Positions 53,023 through 62,275 of a stretch of 64,000 nt of DNA are shown piece after piece (position 1 is the stretch's first letter; every line of letters starts with the position of its first letter). The notes beneath the pieces are model-generated. The model ran no database searches. It saw nothing but the letters and a program-made list of their open reading frames with translations, and was not told where the DNA came from. Source of the stretch: Pseudomonas brenneri (GTDB lineage Bacteria > Pseudomonadota > Gammaproteobacteria > Pseudomonadales > Pseudomonadaceae); contig NZ_VFIL01000008.1 of the NCBI RefSeq assembly GCF_007858285.1, positions 62,001-126,000 of the forward strand, read 5' to 3'. A program made the translations under genes and the position numbers.

Positions 53023-54825
53023 TCAGAACCATTCGTCCTGCATGGCCAGGCACGTATCGTCCCGTGCCTGCAGGATCGCCAGTTCATGATGGCACCCCGG
53101 TATTTCCCAGGTCAGGAAGTACCGGGCGGCTTGCAGCTTGCCTTTATAGAAGGCCACATCCGCCGCATTGCCTTTGGCCAGCCCTTCTTCGGCGCGGATC
53201 GCCTGTTCCAGCCAGCGCCAGCCAATCACCGTATGCCCAAACACTTTCAGGTACAGCGCCGAGTTCGCCAGGCTGCTGTTGACCTTGCCCTGGGCGAGAT
53301 CCGCCAACAACCCGAGGGTCACGCTTTGCAGGCGTGCCACCAGTTGCTCCAACGGCTCGCGCAATGCTGTGAGTGACTCATATTGCTGGGCCCGGGCTCC
53401 GGTCTCGGCGATCAGGCGGATCAACTGCTTCAAGCCCGCACCGCCGTTTTGTGCGAGCTTGCGCCCCAGCAGGTCCAGGGACTGGATGCCGTGGGTGCCT
53501 TCGTGGATCGGGTTCAGACGGTTGTCGCGGTAGTACTGCTCCACCGGGTATTCACGGGTGTAACCGTGGCCGCCGAGAATCTGGATCGCCAGCTCGTTGG
53601 CCTTCAGGCAGAACTCCGAGGGCCAGGACTTGACGATGGGGGTCAGCAGGTCCAGTAACTCATGGGCCTGCTTGCGTCCGGCCTCACTGTCCAGGGTGGT
53701 GGTGTCATCGAACAGCCGCGCGGCATACAGGCCCAGGTCGAAGGCGCCTTCCACATAGGCTTTTTGCGTGAGCAGCATGCGCTTGATATCGGCGTGCTGG
53801 ATGATCGACACCGGGGTGGTGTTCGGGTCCTTGCTGTCCGGCAGTCGGCCTTGCGGGCGCTCCCGGGCGTAGTCCAGGGAATACAGGTAACCGGCGTAGC
53901 CGAGCATCACCGCACCCATGCCGACGCCAATCCGTGCCTCGTTCATCATCTGGAACATGCAGGCCAGGCCCTGGTGCGGCTTGCCCACCAGATAGCCGAC
54001 ACACTCGCCGTTATCGCCGAAATTCAGTGCGGTGGAGGTGGTGCCGCGCCACCCCATCTTGTGGAACAGCCCGGCCAGCAACACATCGTTGCGCTTGCCC
54101 AGACTGCCATCATCGTTGACCAGGAACTTGGGCACGATAAACAGCGAAATGCCCTTCACCCCGGCGGGCGCATCCGGCAGCTTGGCCAGCACCATGTGCA
54201 CGATGTTTTCCGACAGCGGATGATCGCCGCCGGAGATGAAGATCTTGTTGCCCTTGAGGCGGTAGGTGCCATCTGGCGCGGGCTCGGCGCGGGTGCGGAT
54301 ATCCGACAGCGACGAACCGGCATGGGGCTCGGTCAGGGCCATGGTGCCGAAGAAGCGGCCTTCGATCATCGGTTGCAGGAAGCGTTGTTTCTGTTCCGCG
54401 CTGCCAAAACTCTCGATCAGATTGGCCGCGCCCATGGTCAGGAACGGGTACGAGGTCGAGGCCGCATTGGCTGACTGAAAGTGCGCAAAACACGCTTGGG
54501 ACAGCAGGGTCGGCAGTTGCATGCCGCCTGCTTCGAAGCTGCGGGCAGCGTTGAGGAAGCCGGCTTCGAGAAAGGCATCAACGGCAGGTTTCACTTCTGG
54601 AATCAGGATGGCCTGACCGTTTTCATAGCGCGGCTCGTTCTCGTCACCCTTGCGGTTGTGCGGTGCGAAGTACTTTTCGGCGATGTTGCGGGCGGTGCCA
54701 ATGGCGGCATCGAAGGTTTCGCGGTTGTGCTCGGCAAACCGCTCGCGCTGGGTCAGGCCCTCGGCATCGAGGACTTCGTACAGCTCGAAAGCCAGATTGC
54801 GGGAACTGAGGAGCGTCTCGGACAT
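53023..54825 (-). CDS. Acyl-CoA dehydrogenase with C-terminal extension
   Basis: 600 residues. N-terminal extension and acyl-CoA dehydrogenase core (MALTEPHAGSSLSDIRTRA, FISGGDHPLSENIVHMVLA, GGHGYTREYPVEQYYRD, IHEGTHGIQSLDLLGRKL), followed by a ~130-residue acetyl-CoA-dehydrogenase C-terminal-like domain. Such long enzymes act on medium/long-chain or methylthio-acyl-CoA substrates; the exact substrate is unclear. Convergent and abutting the zapA-like gene. The 186-bp gap to putA contains the putA terminator. Confidence 0.92.
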   Translation of the reverse strand: MSETLLSSRNLAFELYEVLDAEGLTQRERFAEHNRETFDAAIGTARNIAEKYFAPHNRKGDENEPRYENGQAILIPEVKPAVDAFLEAGFLNAARSFEAGGMQLPTLLSQACFAHFQSANAASTSYPFLTMGAANLIESFGSAEQKQRFLQPMIEGRFFGTMALTEPHAGSSLSDIRTRAEPAPDGTYRLKGNKIFISGGDHPLSENIVHMVLAKLPDAPAGVKGISLFIVPKFLVNDDGSLGKRNDVLLAGLFHKMGWRGTTSTALNFGDNGECVGYLVGKPHQGLACMFQMMNEARIGVGMGAVMLGYAGYLYSLDYARERPQGRLPDSKDPNTTPVSIIQHADIKRMLLTQKAYVEGAFDLGLYAARLFDDTTTLDSEAGRKQAHELLDLLTPIVKSWPSEFCLKANELAIQILGGHGYTREYPVEQYYRDNRLNPIHEGTHGIQSLDLLGRKLAQNGGAGLKQLIRLIAETGARAQQYESLTALREPLEQLVARLQSVTLGLLADLAQGKVNSSLANSALYLKVFGHTVIGWRWLEQAIRAEEGLAKGNAADVAFYKGKLQAARYFLTWEIPGCHHELAILQARDDTCLAMQDEWF

Positions 54826-54973
54826 GGCGGCTTACCTATGAGGGAATAGGTCGGAGTCTAAGTCTGGGAATAGAGGCGCGATAGCAAGATTGATCTGGGT
54901 GATAGAGCAGCAAAACACAACGTAAAGGTATGACGCGGTCAATGTAGGAGCTGGTTTCGACTGATGCAATGCA

Positions 54974-55000
54974 GTGGGGCGCCCATTGCAGGCGCCCCAC
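54974..55000 (-). terminator. Terminator hairpin of putA
   Basis: GTGGGGCGCC (54974-54983) pairs with GGCGCCCCAC (54991-55000) around a seven-base loop, 12 bases past the putA stop. No long T run follows on the minus strand. Confidence 0.6.
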
Positions 55001-55011
55001 GTTGGCATTGA

Positions 55012-58000
55012 TCAGCCGATAGTCATCAAGCTCGCATTACCGCCGGCCGCAGCGGTGTTGACGCTCAACGCGCGCTCGATCACCAGGCGCTCCAACGCAA
55101 TGTTGGTTTCGCCCGAAGACAGGCCGTTGACCCCGACAATCGCGCCACTGCGCTGGGCCACTTGCTGGCAAACCCCACGCAGTTGGTCGCTGTCGCCGTG
55201 GTGCAGGACCGCATCGAAGATCACTTCGTCCTTGGTCCAGTCGGCCACGCGCTGGATCTTCGCCTGAACTTCCTTCGGCAGCCGTGGGAACAGCGCCTTG
55301 GTCAGGTCGGATTCCGGCCACACTGCCGAGCTACCCACAGCCAGTACGGCCGCCAGTTGCGACAACAGGTCGCCTTCCACCTCTGCCAGGCACAGCACGT
55401 GCTCGCGGGGCAGGATGGCGTAGCTGTTGCGCTCGCCGGTCGGGCCGGCCAGTTGGCGGGTGATGCCGCTCTGCGATTGCGCCGCGAACTGGCTGCACAG
55501 GCTGCTCAGGTCGCTGAACTTGTTGCTGTCGGCCCAGGTTTTCAGGGCGGTCAGCGGTTGGCTCATGGCGTCACGCAGGCGTACATCCGGCGCGGCCAGT
55601 GCATCACCGCGTACGAAGGATTGCTCGATCGCATCGGTAGGGCGCGTCGACAGCAAGCGGTACAGGTACAGCGGGCCACCGGCTTTCGGGCCAGTGCCCG
55701 ACAGGCCTTCGCCGCCGAATGGCTGCACGCCGACCACGGCACCGACGATGTTGCGGTTGACGTAGACGTTACCGGCATGGACGTTGTCGATCACCTTGGC
55801 GATGGTCTCGTCGATACGGGTGTGCACGCCCAGGGTCAGGCCGTAGCCAGAAGCATTGATCTGGCCGATCAACTGGTCGATCTCTTTACGCTTGTAGCGC
55901 ACCACGTGCAGCACCGGGCCGAAGATCTCCCGTTGCAGCTCGTCGAAGCTTTCCAGCTCGATCAGGGTTGGCATCACGAAGGTGCCGCGCTTGATTTCTT
56001 CGCTGTCGGCAATCGCCACCTGGTACACGGTGCGGCCTTTGTCGCGCATGGCCTGGATGTGCTTCTCGATGCCTGCCTTGGCTTCGGCGTCGATCACCGG
56101 GCCGATATCCACGGACAGGCGCTCCGGGTTGCCCAGGCGGCATTCAGCCATGGCACCCTTGAGCATTTCGATGACGCGGTCTGCCGAATCTTCCTGCAGG
56201 CACAGTACACGCAGGGCCGAGCAACGTTGACCGGCACTGTCGAAGGCCGAGGAGACGACGTCGATCACCACCTGCTCGGTGAGGGCCGAGGAGTCGACGA
56301 TCATTGCGTTCTGGCCGCCGGTTTCGGCGATCAGCGGAATCGGGCGGCCCTGGGCATCCAGGCGACCGGCGACGTTGCGTTGCAGCAGGCGCGCCACTTC
56401 GGTGGAGCCGGTGAACATCACGCCTTTGACGCGCTCATCACCGACCAGTCGGGCACCGACGCTTTCGCCCTGGCCCGGCAGCAGTTGCAGCACGCCTTGC
56501 GGAATGCCGGCTTCCAGCAACAGGCGCACGGCCTGCGCGGCCACCAGCGGGGTTTGTTCGGCCGGCTTGGCCAGCACCGGGTTACCGGCGGCCAGTGCAG
56601 CGGCGACTTGGCCACTGAAGATCGCCAGCGGGAAGTTCCACGGGCTGATGCAGACCACCGGGCCCAATGGGCGGTGGGCGTCGTTGGTGAAATCGTTACG
56701 GGCCTGCACCGCGTAGTAACGCAGGAAGTCCACGGCTTCACGCACTTCGGCGATGGCGTTGGCGAAGGTCTTGCCGGCTTCACGGGCCAGCAGGCCCATC
56801 AATGGCTGGATCTCGCCTTCCATCAGGTCAGCGGCGCGTTCCAGGATCGCCGCGCGTTCGGCCGGCGGGGTGGCCTGCCAGATCGGTGCGGCGTTAAGGG
56901 CGCACTGGATCGCGTTGTCGACGTCTTCGACGGTGGCTTCCTGGACATGGCCGACCACATCACGCAGGTCGGACGGGTTCAGTACCGGCGCAGCAACTTC
57001 ATTGCTGGACGCGCAACCGAGCATCGGCGCAGCTTTCCAGTGGTTGTGCGCGGTGGCCAGCAAGGCGCAGGACAGTGACGCCAGGCGGTGTTCGTTGGCC
57101 AGGTCGATACCGGCCGAGTTGGCACGCTCGCTGCCATACAGGTCACGCGGCAGCGGGATACGCGGGTGCGGCAGGCCGAAGCCGCCTTCCAGCGTCGCCA
57201 TCTGCTCGATGCTGGCCACTGGATCGGCCACCAGCTCCTGGATCGAGATGGATTGGTCGGCGATACGGTTGACGAACGAAGTGTTGGCGCCGTTTTCCAG
57301 CAGGCGACGCACGAGGTAGGCCAACAGTGTTTCGTGGGTGCCAACCGGGGCGTACACGCGGCACGGGCGGTTCAGCTTGCCTTCGGAAACCTTGCCTACA
57401 ACCTGTTCGTACAGCGGTTCACCCATGCCGTGCAGGCACTGGAACTCGTACTGGCCGGGGTAATAGTTCTGGCCGGCAATATGGTAGATGGCCGACAGGG
57501 TGTGGGCGTTGTGCGTGGCGAACTGCGGGTAGATGACTTCCGGTACCGACAGCAGCTTGCGTGCGCAGGCAATGTAGGAAACGTCGGTGTACACCTTGCG
57601 GGTGTACACCGGATAGCCTTCCAGGCCTTCGACCTGGGCGCGCTTGATTTCGCTGTCCCAGTACGCGCCTTTTACCAGGCGGATCATCAGGCGGTGACGG
57701 CTGCGGCGTGCCAGGTCGATCACGTAGTCGATCACGTACGGGCAACGCTTCTGGTAAGCCTGGATCACGAAACCGATGCCGTTCCAGCCGGTCAGTTGTG
57801 GCTCGAAGCACAGGCGCTCCAGCAGGTCCAGGGACAGTTCCAGGCGGTCGGCTTCTTCGGCGTCGATGTTCAGGCCGATGTCGTATTGCTTGGCCAGCAG
57901 GGTCAGGGACAGCAGGCGCGGGTACAGCTCGTCCATCACGCGCTCGTACTGGGCGCGGCTGTAGCGAGGGTGCAGGGCCGACAGCTTGATGGAGATACCC

Positions 58001-58965
58001 GGGCCTTCATAAATCCCACGGCCATGGGAGGCTTTGCCGATGGAGTGAATGGCTTGTTCGTACGAGGCCAGGTATTTCTGCGCATCGTGTTCGGTGAGTG
58101 CGGCTTCACCGAGCATGTCGTAGGAATAACGGAAACCCTTGGCTTCGAACTTGCTCGCGTTGGCCAGGGCTTCGGCGATGGTTTCGCCGGTGACGAACTG
58201 CTCGCCCATCAGGCGCATGGCCATGTCGACACCCTTGCGGATCATCGGCTCGCCGCTTTTGCCGATGATGCGGCTCAGGGACGAGGTCAAACCCGCCTCG
58301 TTGTGCGTGGCCACCAGTTTACCGGTCAGCAACAGGCCCCAGGTGGCGGCGTTGACGAACAGCGATGGGCTGTTACCCAAGTGTGGGTGCCAGTTGCCGG
58401 TGCTGATCTTGTCGCGGATCAGCGCGTCACGGGTGCCCTTGTCCGGGATGCGCAGCAGCGCTTCGGCCAGGCACATCAGTGCCACGCCTTCCTGGGACGA
58501 CAGGGAGAATTCCTGCAACAGGCCCTGAACAATCCCGGCACGGCCGCCGGCGCTCTTCTGATTGCGCAGTTTCTCGGCAATCGAGGCGGCCAGCTTGTTG
58601 GTGGCCTCGGCCATTGGGGCCGGCAGGCGTGCCTGCTCGATCAGCATCGGCACCACTTCTGGCTCGGGGCGACGGTAAGCAGCAGTGATCGAAGCGCGCA
58701 GTACCGATTGCGGGAGGATGCTTTCAGCGAATTCCAGGAAGCACTGGTGGGCGTGATCGTTCTGCACCTCGCCGGCGTCGTCTGCGTCCTTGATGCCCGA
58801 GCCGTTGAGCTCGGTCAGGGTTGCACCACCCTCAAGTTTCTCCAGGTAATTGAAAATTGCCTGCTTGATCAGCCAGTGCGGCGTGCGATCAATGGAGGTC
58901 GCGGCGGCCTTGAGGCGTTCGCGGGTTGGGTCATCGAGTTTGACCCCAAGGGTGGTCGTAGCCAT
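55012..58965 (-). CDS. putA: Trifunctional PutA: proline dehydrogenase / P5C dehydrogenase / put repressor
   Basis: 1317 residues from the ATG at 58965. An N-terminal ribbon-helix-helix DNA-binding domain (TTLGVKLDDPTRERLKAAA) shows it is the repressor-type PutA. The FAD proline dehydrogenase barrel (NIDAEEADRLELSLDLLERL, MIRLVKGAYWDSEIKRAQ) and the aldehyde dehydrogenase (SPWNFPLAIFSGQVAAALAAG, FTGSTEVARLLQ, nucleophile Cys in SAGQRCSALRVL) follow, then a C-terminal domain. It oxidises proline to glutamate at the membrane; without proline it binds put operators, and five candidate sites lie just upstream. Confidence 0.97.
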   Translation of the reverse strand: MATTTLGVKLDDPTRERLKAAATSIDRTPHWLIKQAIFNYLEKLEGGATLTELNGSGIKDADDAGEVQNDHAHQCFLEFAESILPQSVLRASITAAYRRPEPEVVPMLIEQARLPAPMAEATNKLAASIAEKLRNQKSAGGRAGIVQGLLQEFSLSSQEGVALMCLAEALLRIPDKGTRDALIRDKISTGNWHPHLGNSPSLFVNAATWGLLLTGKLVATHNEAGLTSSLSRIIGKSGEPMIRKGVDMAMRLMGEQFVTGETIAEALANASKFEAKGFRYSYDMLGEAALTEHDAQKYLASYEQAIHSIGKASHGRGIYEGPGISIKLSALHPRYSRAQYERVMDELYPRLLSLTLLAKQYDIGLNIDAEEADRLELSLDLLERLCFEPQLTGWNGIGFVIQAYQKRCPYVIDYVIDLARRSRHRLMIRLVKGAYWDSEIKRAQVEGLEGYPVYTRKVYTDVSYIACARKLLSVPEVIYPQFATHNAHTLSAIYHIAGQNYYPGQYEFQCLHGMGEPLYEQVVGKVSEGKLNRPCRVYAPVGTHETLLAYLVRRLLENGANTSFVNRIADQSISIQELVADPVASIEQMATLEGGFGLPHPRIPLPRDLYGSERANSAGIDLANEHRLASLSCALLATAHNHWKAAPMLGCASSNEVAAPVLNPSDLRDVVGHVQEATVEDVDNAIQCALNAAPIWQATPPAERAAILERAADLMEGEIQPLMGLLAREAGKTFANAIAEVREAVDFLRYYAVQARNDFTNDAHRPLGPVVCISPWNFPLAIFSGQVAAALAAGNPVLAKPAEQTPLVAAQAVRLLLEAGIPQGVLQLLPGQGESVGARLVGDERVKGVMFTGSTEVARLLQRNVAGRLDAQGRPIPLIAETGGQNAMIVDSSALTEQVVIDVVSSAFDSAGQRCSALRVLCLQEDSADRVIEMLKGAMAECRLGNPERLSVDIGPVIDAEAKAGIEKHIQAMRDKGRTVYQVAIADSEEIKRGTFVMPTLIELESFDELQREIFGPVLHVVRYKRKEIDQLIGQINASGYGLTLGVHTRIDETIAKVIDNVHAGNVYVNRNIVGAVVGVQPFGGEGLSGTGPKAGGPLYLYRLLSTRPTDAIEQSFVRGDALAAPDVRLRDAMSQPLTALKTWADSNKFSDLSSLCSQFAAQSQSGITRQLAGPTGERNSYAILPREHVLCLAEVEGDLLSQLAAVLAVGSSAVWPESDLTKALFPRLPKEVQAKIQRVADWTKDEVIFDAVLHHGDSDQLRGVCQQVAQRSGAIVGVNGLSSGETNIALERLVIERALSVNTAAAGGNASLMTIG

Positions 58966-59424
58966 ATTTTTATCCTCATGGGTGCCACTACTGCGTGGCA
59001 TCAGCTGGCGGCAAGATTAGCTTTGCGCTGAACGAGGTGCAACCGGGTGCAACCCATTTTCTTCATGAAACCCGCGCTGCTCGTCAGAAAACAATTTCAC
59101 TCGACGGAATCGGCTTGATATTGGTGCATTTGCTTCTGGATTTGGCTGTTCTTGCTCCGAAAAGGAGCAAAAAGCCGCCGTTTGCCGAAAAACGCGCTTA
59201 GGTGCAACTAATTCTCACGAAACTGGTTGCACCTTATTTGCTTTGTTGAATAGCATTCGCGCACCAAGGTGCAACCATCTGCAAAGTTCGGTTCATCGGC
59301 TGATGGCTTTCCTGGGGAAACGTCAGTCATAAATGCGCGGCATGCAGCTTCGTCTACAAGCTACTCTCTTGTAGGTGGGCTGACAGACCGCCGCTACATA
59401 AAAACAAAGCCAGGGCGTAACTCA
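58966..59424. promoter_or_regulatory. putA/putP control region with five PutA operator-like sites
   Basis: 459-bp divergent region. GGTGCAACC occurs at 59036-59044, 59046-59054 and 59268-59276, the near match GGTGCAACT at 59201-59209, and the opposite orientation GGTTGCACC at 59225-59233. All contain the GTTGCA core bound by E. coli PutA. A half-match GGTGCA is at 59123-59128. The first two sites start 10 bp apart, one helical turn. No protein gene is seen in the region. Confidence 0.8.
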
Positions 59425-60909
59425 ATGAGCGTAAGTAATCCAACCCTGATCACATTTGTGATCTACATCGCGGCAATGGTGTTGATTGGTCTCATGGCCT
59501 ATCGCTCCACCAATAACCTTTCCGATTACATTCTAGGCGGTCGCAGCCTCGGCAGCGTCGTCACCGCACTCTCGGCTGGCGCCTCGGATATGAGCGGCTG
59601 GTTGTTGATGGGCCTGCCAGGTGCCATCTACATGTCGGGCCTGTCGGAAAGCTGGATCGCCATCGGCCTGGTTGTCGGTGCTTACCTGAACTGGCTGTTT
59701 GTGGCCGGTCGCCTGCGCGTGCAGACCGAACACAACGGCGACGCCCTGACCCTGCCGGACTACTTCTCCAGCCGCTTTGAAGACAAAAGCGGCCTGCTGC
59801 GGATTATCTCGGCCGTCGTGATCCTGGTGTTCTTCACCATCTACTGCGCCTCCGGCATTGTGGCCGGTGCCCGTCTGTTCGAAAGCACCTTCGGCATGTC
59901 CTACGAGACGGCGCTGTGGGCCGGTGCTGCGGCGACGATTGCCTACACCTTCATCGGTGGTTTCCTGGCAGTGAGCTGGACAGATACCGTACAAGCCACC
60001 CTGATGATCTTCGCGTTGATCCTGACGCCCATCATCGTGCTGCTGGCCACCGGCGGCGTGGACACCACGTTCCTGGCCATTGAAGCGAAAGATCCAACCA
60101 GCTTCGACATGCTGAAAAACACCACCTTCATCGGCATCATCTCGCTGATGGGCTGGGGCCTGGGCTACTTCGGCCAGCCGCACATCCTCGCGCGTTTCAT
60201 GGCGGCGGATTCGGTGAAGTCGATTGCCAAGGCGCGTCGCATCTCCATGACCTGGATGATCCTGTGCCTGGCCGGCACCGTGGCTGTAGGCTTCTTCGGT
60301 ATTGCCTACTTCTCGGCGCACCCAGAAGTCGCCGGTCCCGTGACCGAAAACCCTGAGCGTGTCTTCATCGAGCTGGCCAAGCTGCTGTTCAACCCATGGA
60401 TCGCGGGCGTGCTGCTGTCGGCCATCCTGGCTGCCGTGATGAGCACCCTGAGCTGCCAATTGCTGGTGTGCTCCAGCGCCCTGACCGAAGACTTCTACAA
60501 GGCTTTCCTGCGCAAAGGTGCTTCCCAGCTTGAACTGGTATGGGTCGGCCGTATCATGGTGCTGGTGGTTGCGTTGATCGCCATCGCGATGGCTGCCAAC
60601 CCGGAAAACCGTGTACTGGGCCTGGTGAGCTACGCCTGGGCGGGCTTCGGTGCCGCGTTCGGTCCAGTGGTCCTGATCTCTGTACTGTGGAAAGGCATGA
60701 CCCGCAACGGCGCACTGGCCGGTATCCTGGTCGGCGCGATCACCGTGATCGTGTGGAAGCACTTCGAACTGCTGGGCCTGTACGAAATCATCCCAGGCTT
60801 TATCTTCGCCAGCCTGGCGATCTACTTCGTGAGCAAGATGGGCGCACCTACCGCCGGTATGGTTGAACGCTTCACTGCTGCCGAGAAAGACTACAACCTC
60901 AATAAATGA
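59425..60909 (+). CDS. putP: Sodium/proline symporter
   Basis: 494 residues from the ATG at 59425 (MSVSNPTLITFVIY). SSS-family permease with about 13 helices; SAGASDMSGWLLMGLPGA and DALTLPDYFSSRFEDKS are the PutP Na+/proline-site motifs. It imports proline for PutA. Divergent from putA and expected to share its repression by PutA. Closed by a strong terminator. Confidence 0.97.
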   Translation: MSVSNPTLITFVIYIAAMVLIGLMAYRSTNNLSDYILGGRSLGSVVTALSAGASDMSGWLLMGLPGAIYMSGLSESWIAIGLVVGAYLNWLFVAGRLRVQTEHNGDALTLPDYFSSRFEDKSGLLRIISAVVILVFFTIYCASGIVAGARLFESTFGMSYETALWAGAAATIAYTFIGGFLAVSWTDTVQATLMIFALILTPIIVLLATGGVDTTFLAIEAKDPTSFDMLKNTTFIGIISLMGWGLGYFGQPHILARFMAADSVKSIAKARRISMTWMILCLAGTVAVGFFGIAYFSAHPEVAGPVTENPERVFIELAKLLFNPWIAGVLLSAILAAVMSTLSCQLLVCSSALTEDFYKAFLRKGASQLELVWVGRIMVLVVALIAIAMAANPENRVLGLVSYAWAGFGAAFGPVVLISVLWKGMTRNGALAGILVGAITVIVWKHFELLGLYEIIPGFIFASLAIYFVSKMGAPTAGMVERFTAAEKDYNLNK

Positions 60910-60944
60910 GGCGTTCATGCGAGCCTTGATGGCCCGCTGAACTG

Positions 60945-60983
60945 AAAACGGCCCGCATCCTTTGGATGACGGGCCGTTTTTTT
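60945..60983 (+). terminator. Terminator of putP
   Basis: AAAACGGCCCG+CATCC pairs with GGATG-a-CGGGCCGTTTT around TTT and is followed by a T run: a near-perfect 16-bp stem. Confidence 0.9.
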
Positions 60984-60991
60984 GCCCAAAG

Positions 60992-61366
60992 TTAATCGAA
61001 GTAAGTGATGATCAGCCCTGCCATACCGGCCACACCCAGAAGGGCGGTTCCGTGAAGCAGAATCTTGATGTCGCGTGGAAAGGCCTGTACCTGCTGAAGG
61101 TCAACGACACCACGTCGCGCATTCAGCCTGGGCAGCGCAATGGCTGCATACACTGCGCAAAGCCTCATCATTCTTCCTCGCGGTGAGTTCCCGAAGTAAC
61201 TGCCGTGAAAGCTGACGAGTCGACACTTGTTTAAGTGAGCTTCCATAGCCTCAAGCTTTCGATAACACAAAAACACTCCGAGAATATTGGTAATAACTAC
61301 CGCCGTTAGCGAGCCGATTACGATCTGGGCGCTGGCAGGGAGATTCAAGAAATAATCAATATTCAT
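60992..61366 (-). CDS. Small membrane protein, candidate immunity protein
   Basis: 124 residues from the ATG at 61366. Strong hydrophobic segments near residues 13-36 (AQIVIGSLTAVVITNILGVF) and 105-122 (GTALLGVAGMAGLIITYF), with a weaker one near 70-82. No family recognised. The start overlaps the stop of the upstream glycine-zipper gene by 11 bases, so the two are translated together. The arrangement, a small multi-helix membrane protein encoded directly after a pore-like protein, is that of an immunity protein. Confidence 0.6.
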   Translation of the reverse strand: MNIDYFLNLPASAQIVIGSLTAVVITNILGVFLCYRKLEAMEAHLNKCRLVSFHGSYFGNSPRGRMMRLCAVYAAIALPRLNARRGVVDLQQVQAFPRDIKILLHGTALLGVAGMAGLIITYFD

Positions 61367-62114
61367 ACAAAAGTAATCCTGCCTTTTCGCCGCCCGTACC
61401 CCCGAGGCTCCCACCTGCTGCGCCGCCAATCCCTGCGCCAATCAGCAGGCAAGTCAAGGCTCCTGGGCCAGTGGTGGGGGCTAAAATGGTGAGGCATAGT
61501 AGCGATCCGGCAGCGCCACCGAGTGAGCCACCAGCAACCCCGCCGGCCAGTTTTCCCAGTTCGGTATATTTTGCCATCCTGCACTGCTCTTCTCTTCCAG
61601 TAGAACATGCCTCCTTAATTTGCAGCGCCGTCGAGGTCGTACTCAACGCAATTCCCAGTGGCGTGCCGTTCTTAAGCAGCTTCGCGGTCTTTGAAATCCG
61701 CGCAACGGTTTCGGCATACCGAGTGATCTCCCCGGTATGCAGGTAACTCCTGGTGGATATCCCCAGCATTTTCTTGATCGAGCCCTCATTGCGTAAACCC
61801 GTGCCATATCGGGCGAACCCGCGCATCTGCGACTCCAGCTTGGCAAACAAGGTTTGGCGTCGGGCCAGGAAATCATCTCGCACCGTGCCCCCGCCCTGGC
61901 GCAGGGACTGTTTGTGCAGGGCATCAATGTCTTCAAGGGTTTTGCCAATGCCTTGCAGATGGCGACTCCAGGCGTCGCCCGCCGTACCTATACCCAGCGA
62001 AGCGAAACCCAGCAGTTTTTGTCGGTGTGGAGGCATTTCACAATAGGGTGGTTGCGTGTCATGCAGGCATTCCTTTGAATGGTGATGACGCAGCAATTTA
62101 AGGACCCGACTCAC
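61356..62114 (-). CDS. Glycine-zipper protein, candidate pore-forming toxin
   Basis: 252 residues from a GTG at 62114; an in-frame ATG at 62036 is possible. The N-terminal ~150 residues are soluble and helical (LGIGTAGDAWSRHLQGIGKT, DDFLARRQTLFAKLE). The C-terminal third has Gly-zipper helices: LAGGVAGGSLGGAAGSLL, LTCLLIGAGIGGAAGGSLGG. No signal peptide or RTX repeats. This layout recalls glycine-zipper pore-forming effectors of type VI secretion (Tse4-like), but no VgrG, PAAR, Hcp or adaptor gene is nearby. Function is inferred. Confidence 0.6.
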   Translation of the reverse strand: MSRVLKLLRHHHSKECLHDTQPPYCEMPPHRQKLLGFASLGIGTAGDAWSRHLQGIGKTLEDIDALHKQSLRQGGGTVRDDFLARRQTLFAKLESQMRGFARYGTGLRNEGSIKKMLGISTRSYLHTGEITRYAETVARISKTAKLLKNGTPLGIALSTTSTALQIKEACSTGREEQCRMAKYTELGKLAGGVAGGSLGGAAGSLLCLTILAPTTGPGALTCLLIGAGIGGAAGGSLGGTGGEKAGLLLYEY

Positions 62115-62275
62115 GTCTGTCGTGCTTGTGGCGGCTGAATTCGGGGGGCTTTTACAGTTTTGGGAAATGGGCTACTCAATCCAGTCCGGTGTCCGACAAA
62201 AAGCACCGCCCGGCATGCAGCCCTGCACCTTTGCCCGCGTAGAAGGTAAACTTCGCCCCCTGCGCAGGAGCAACC

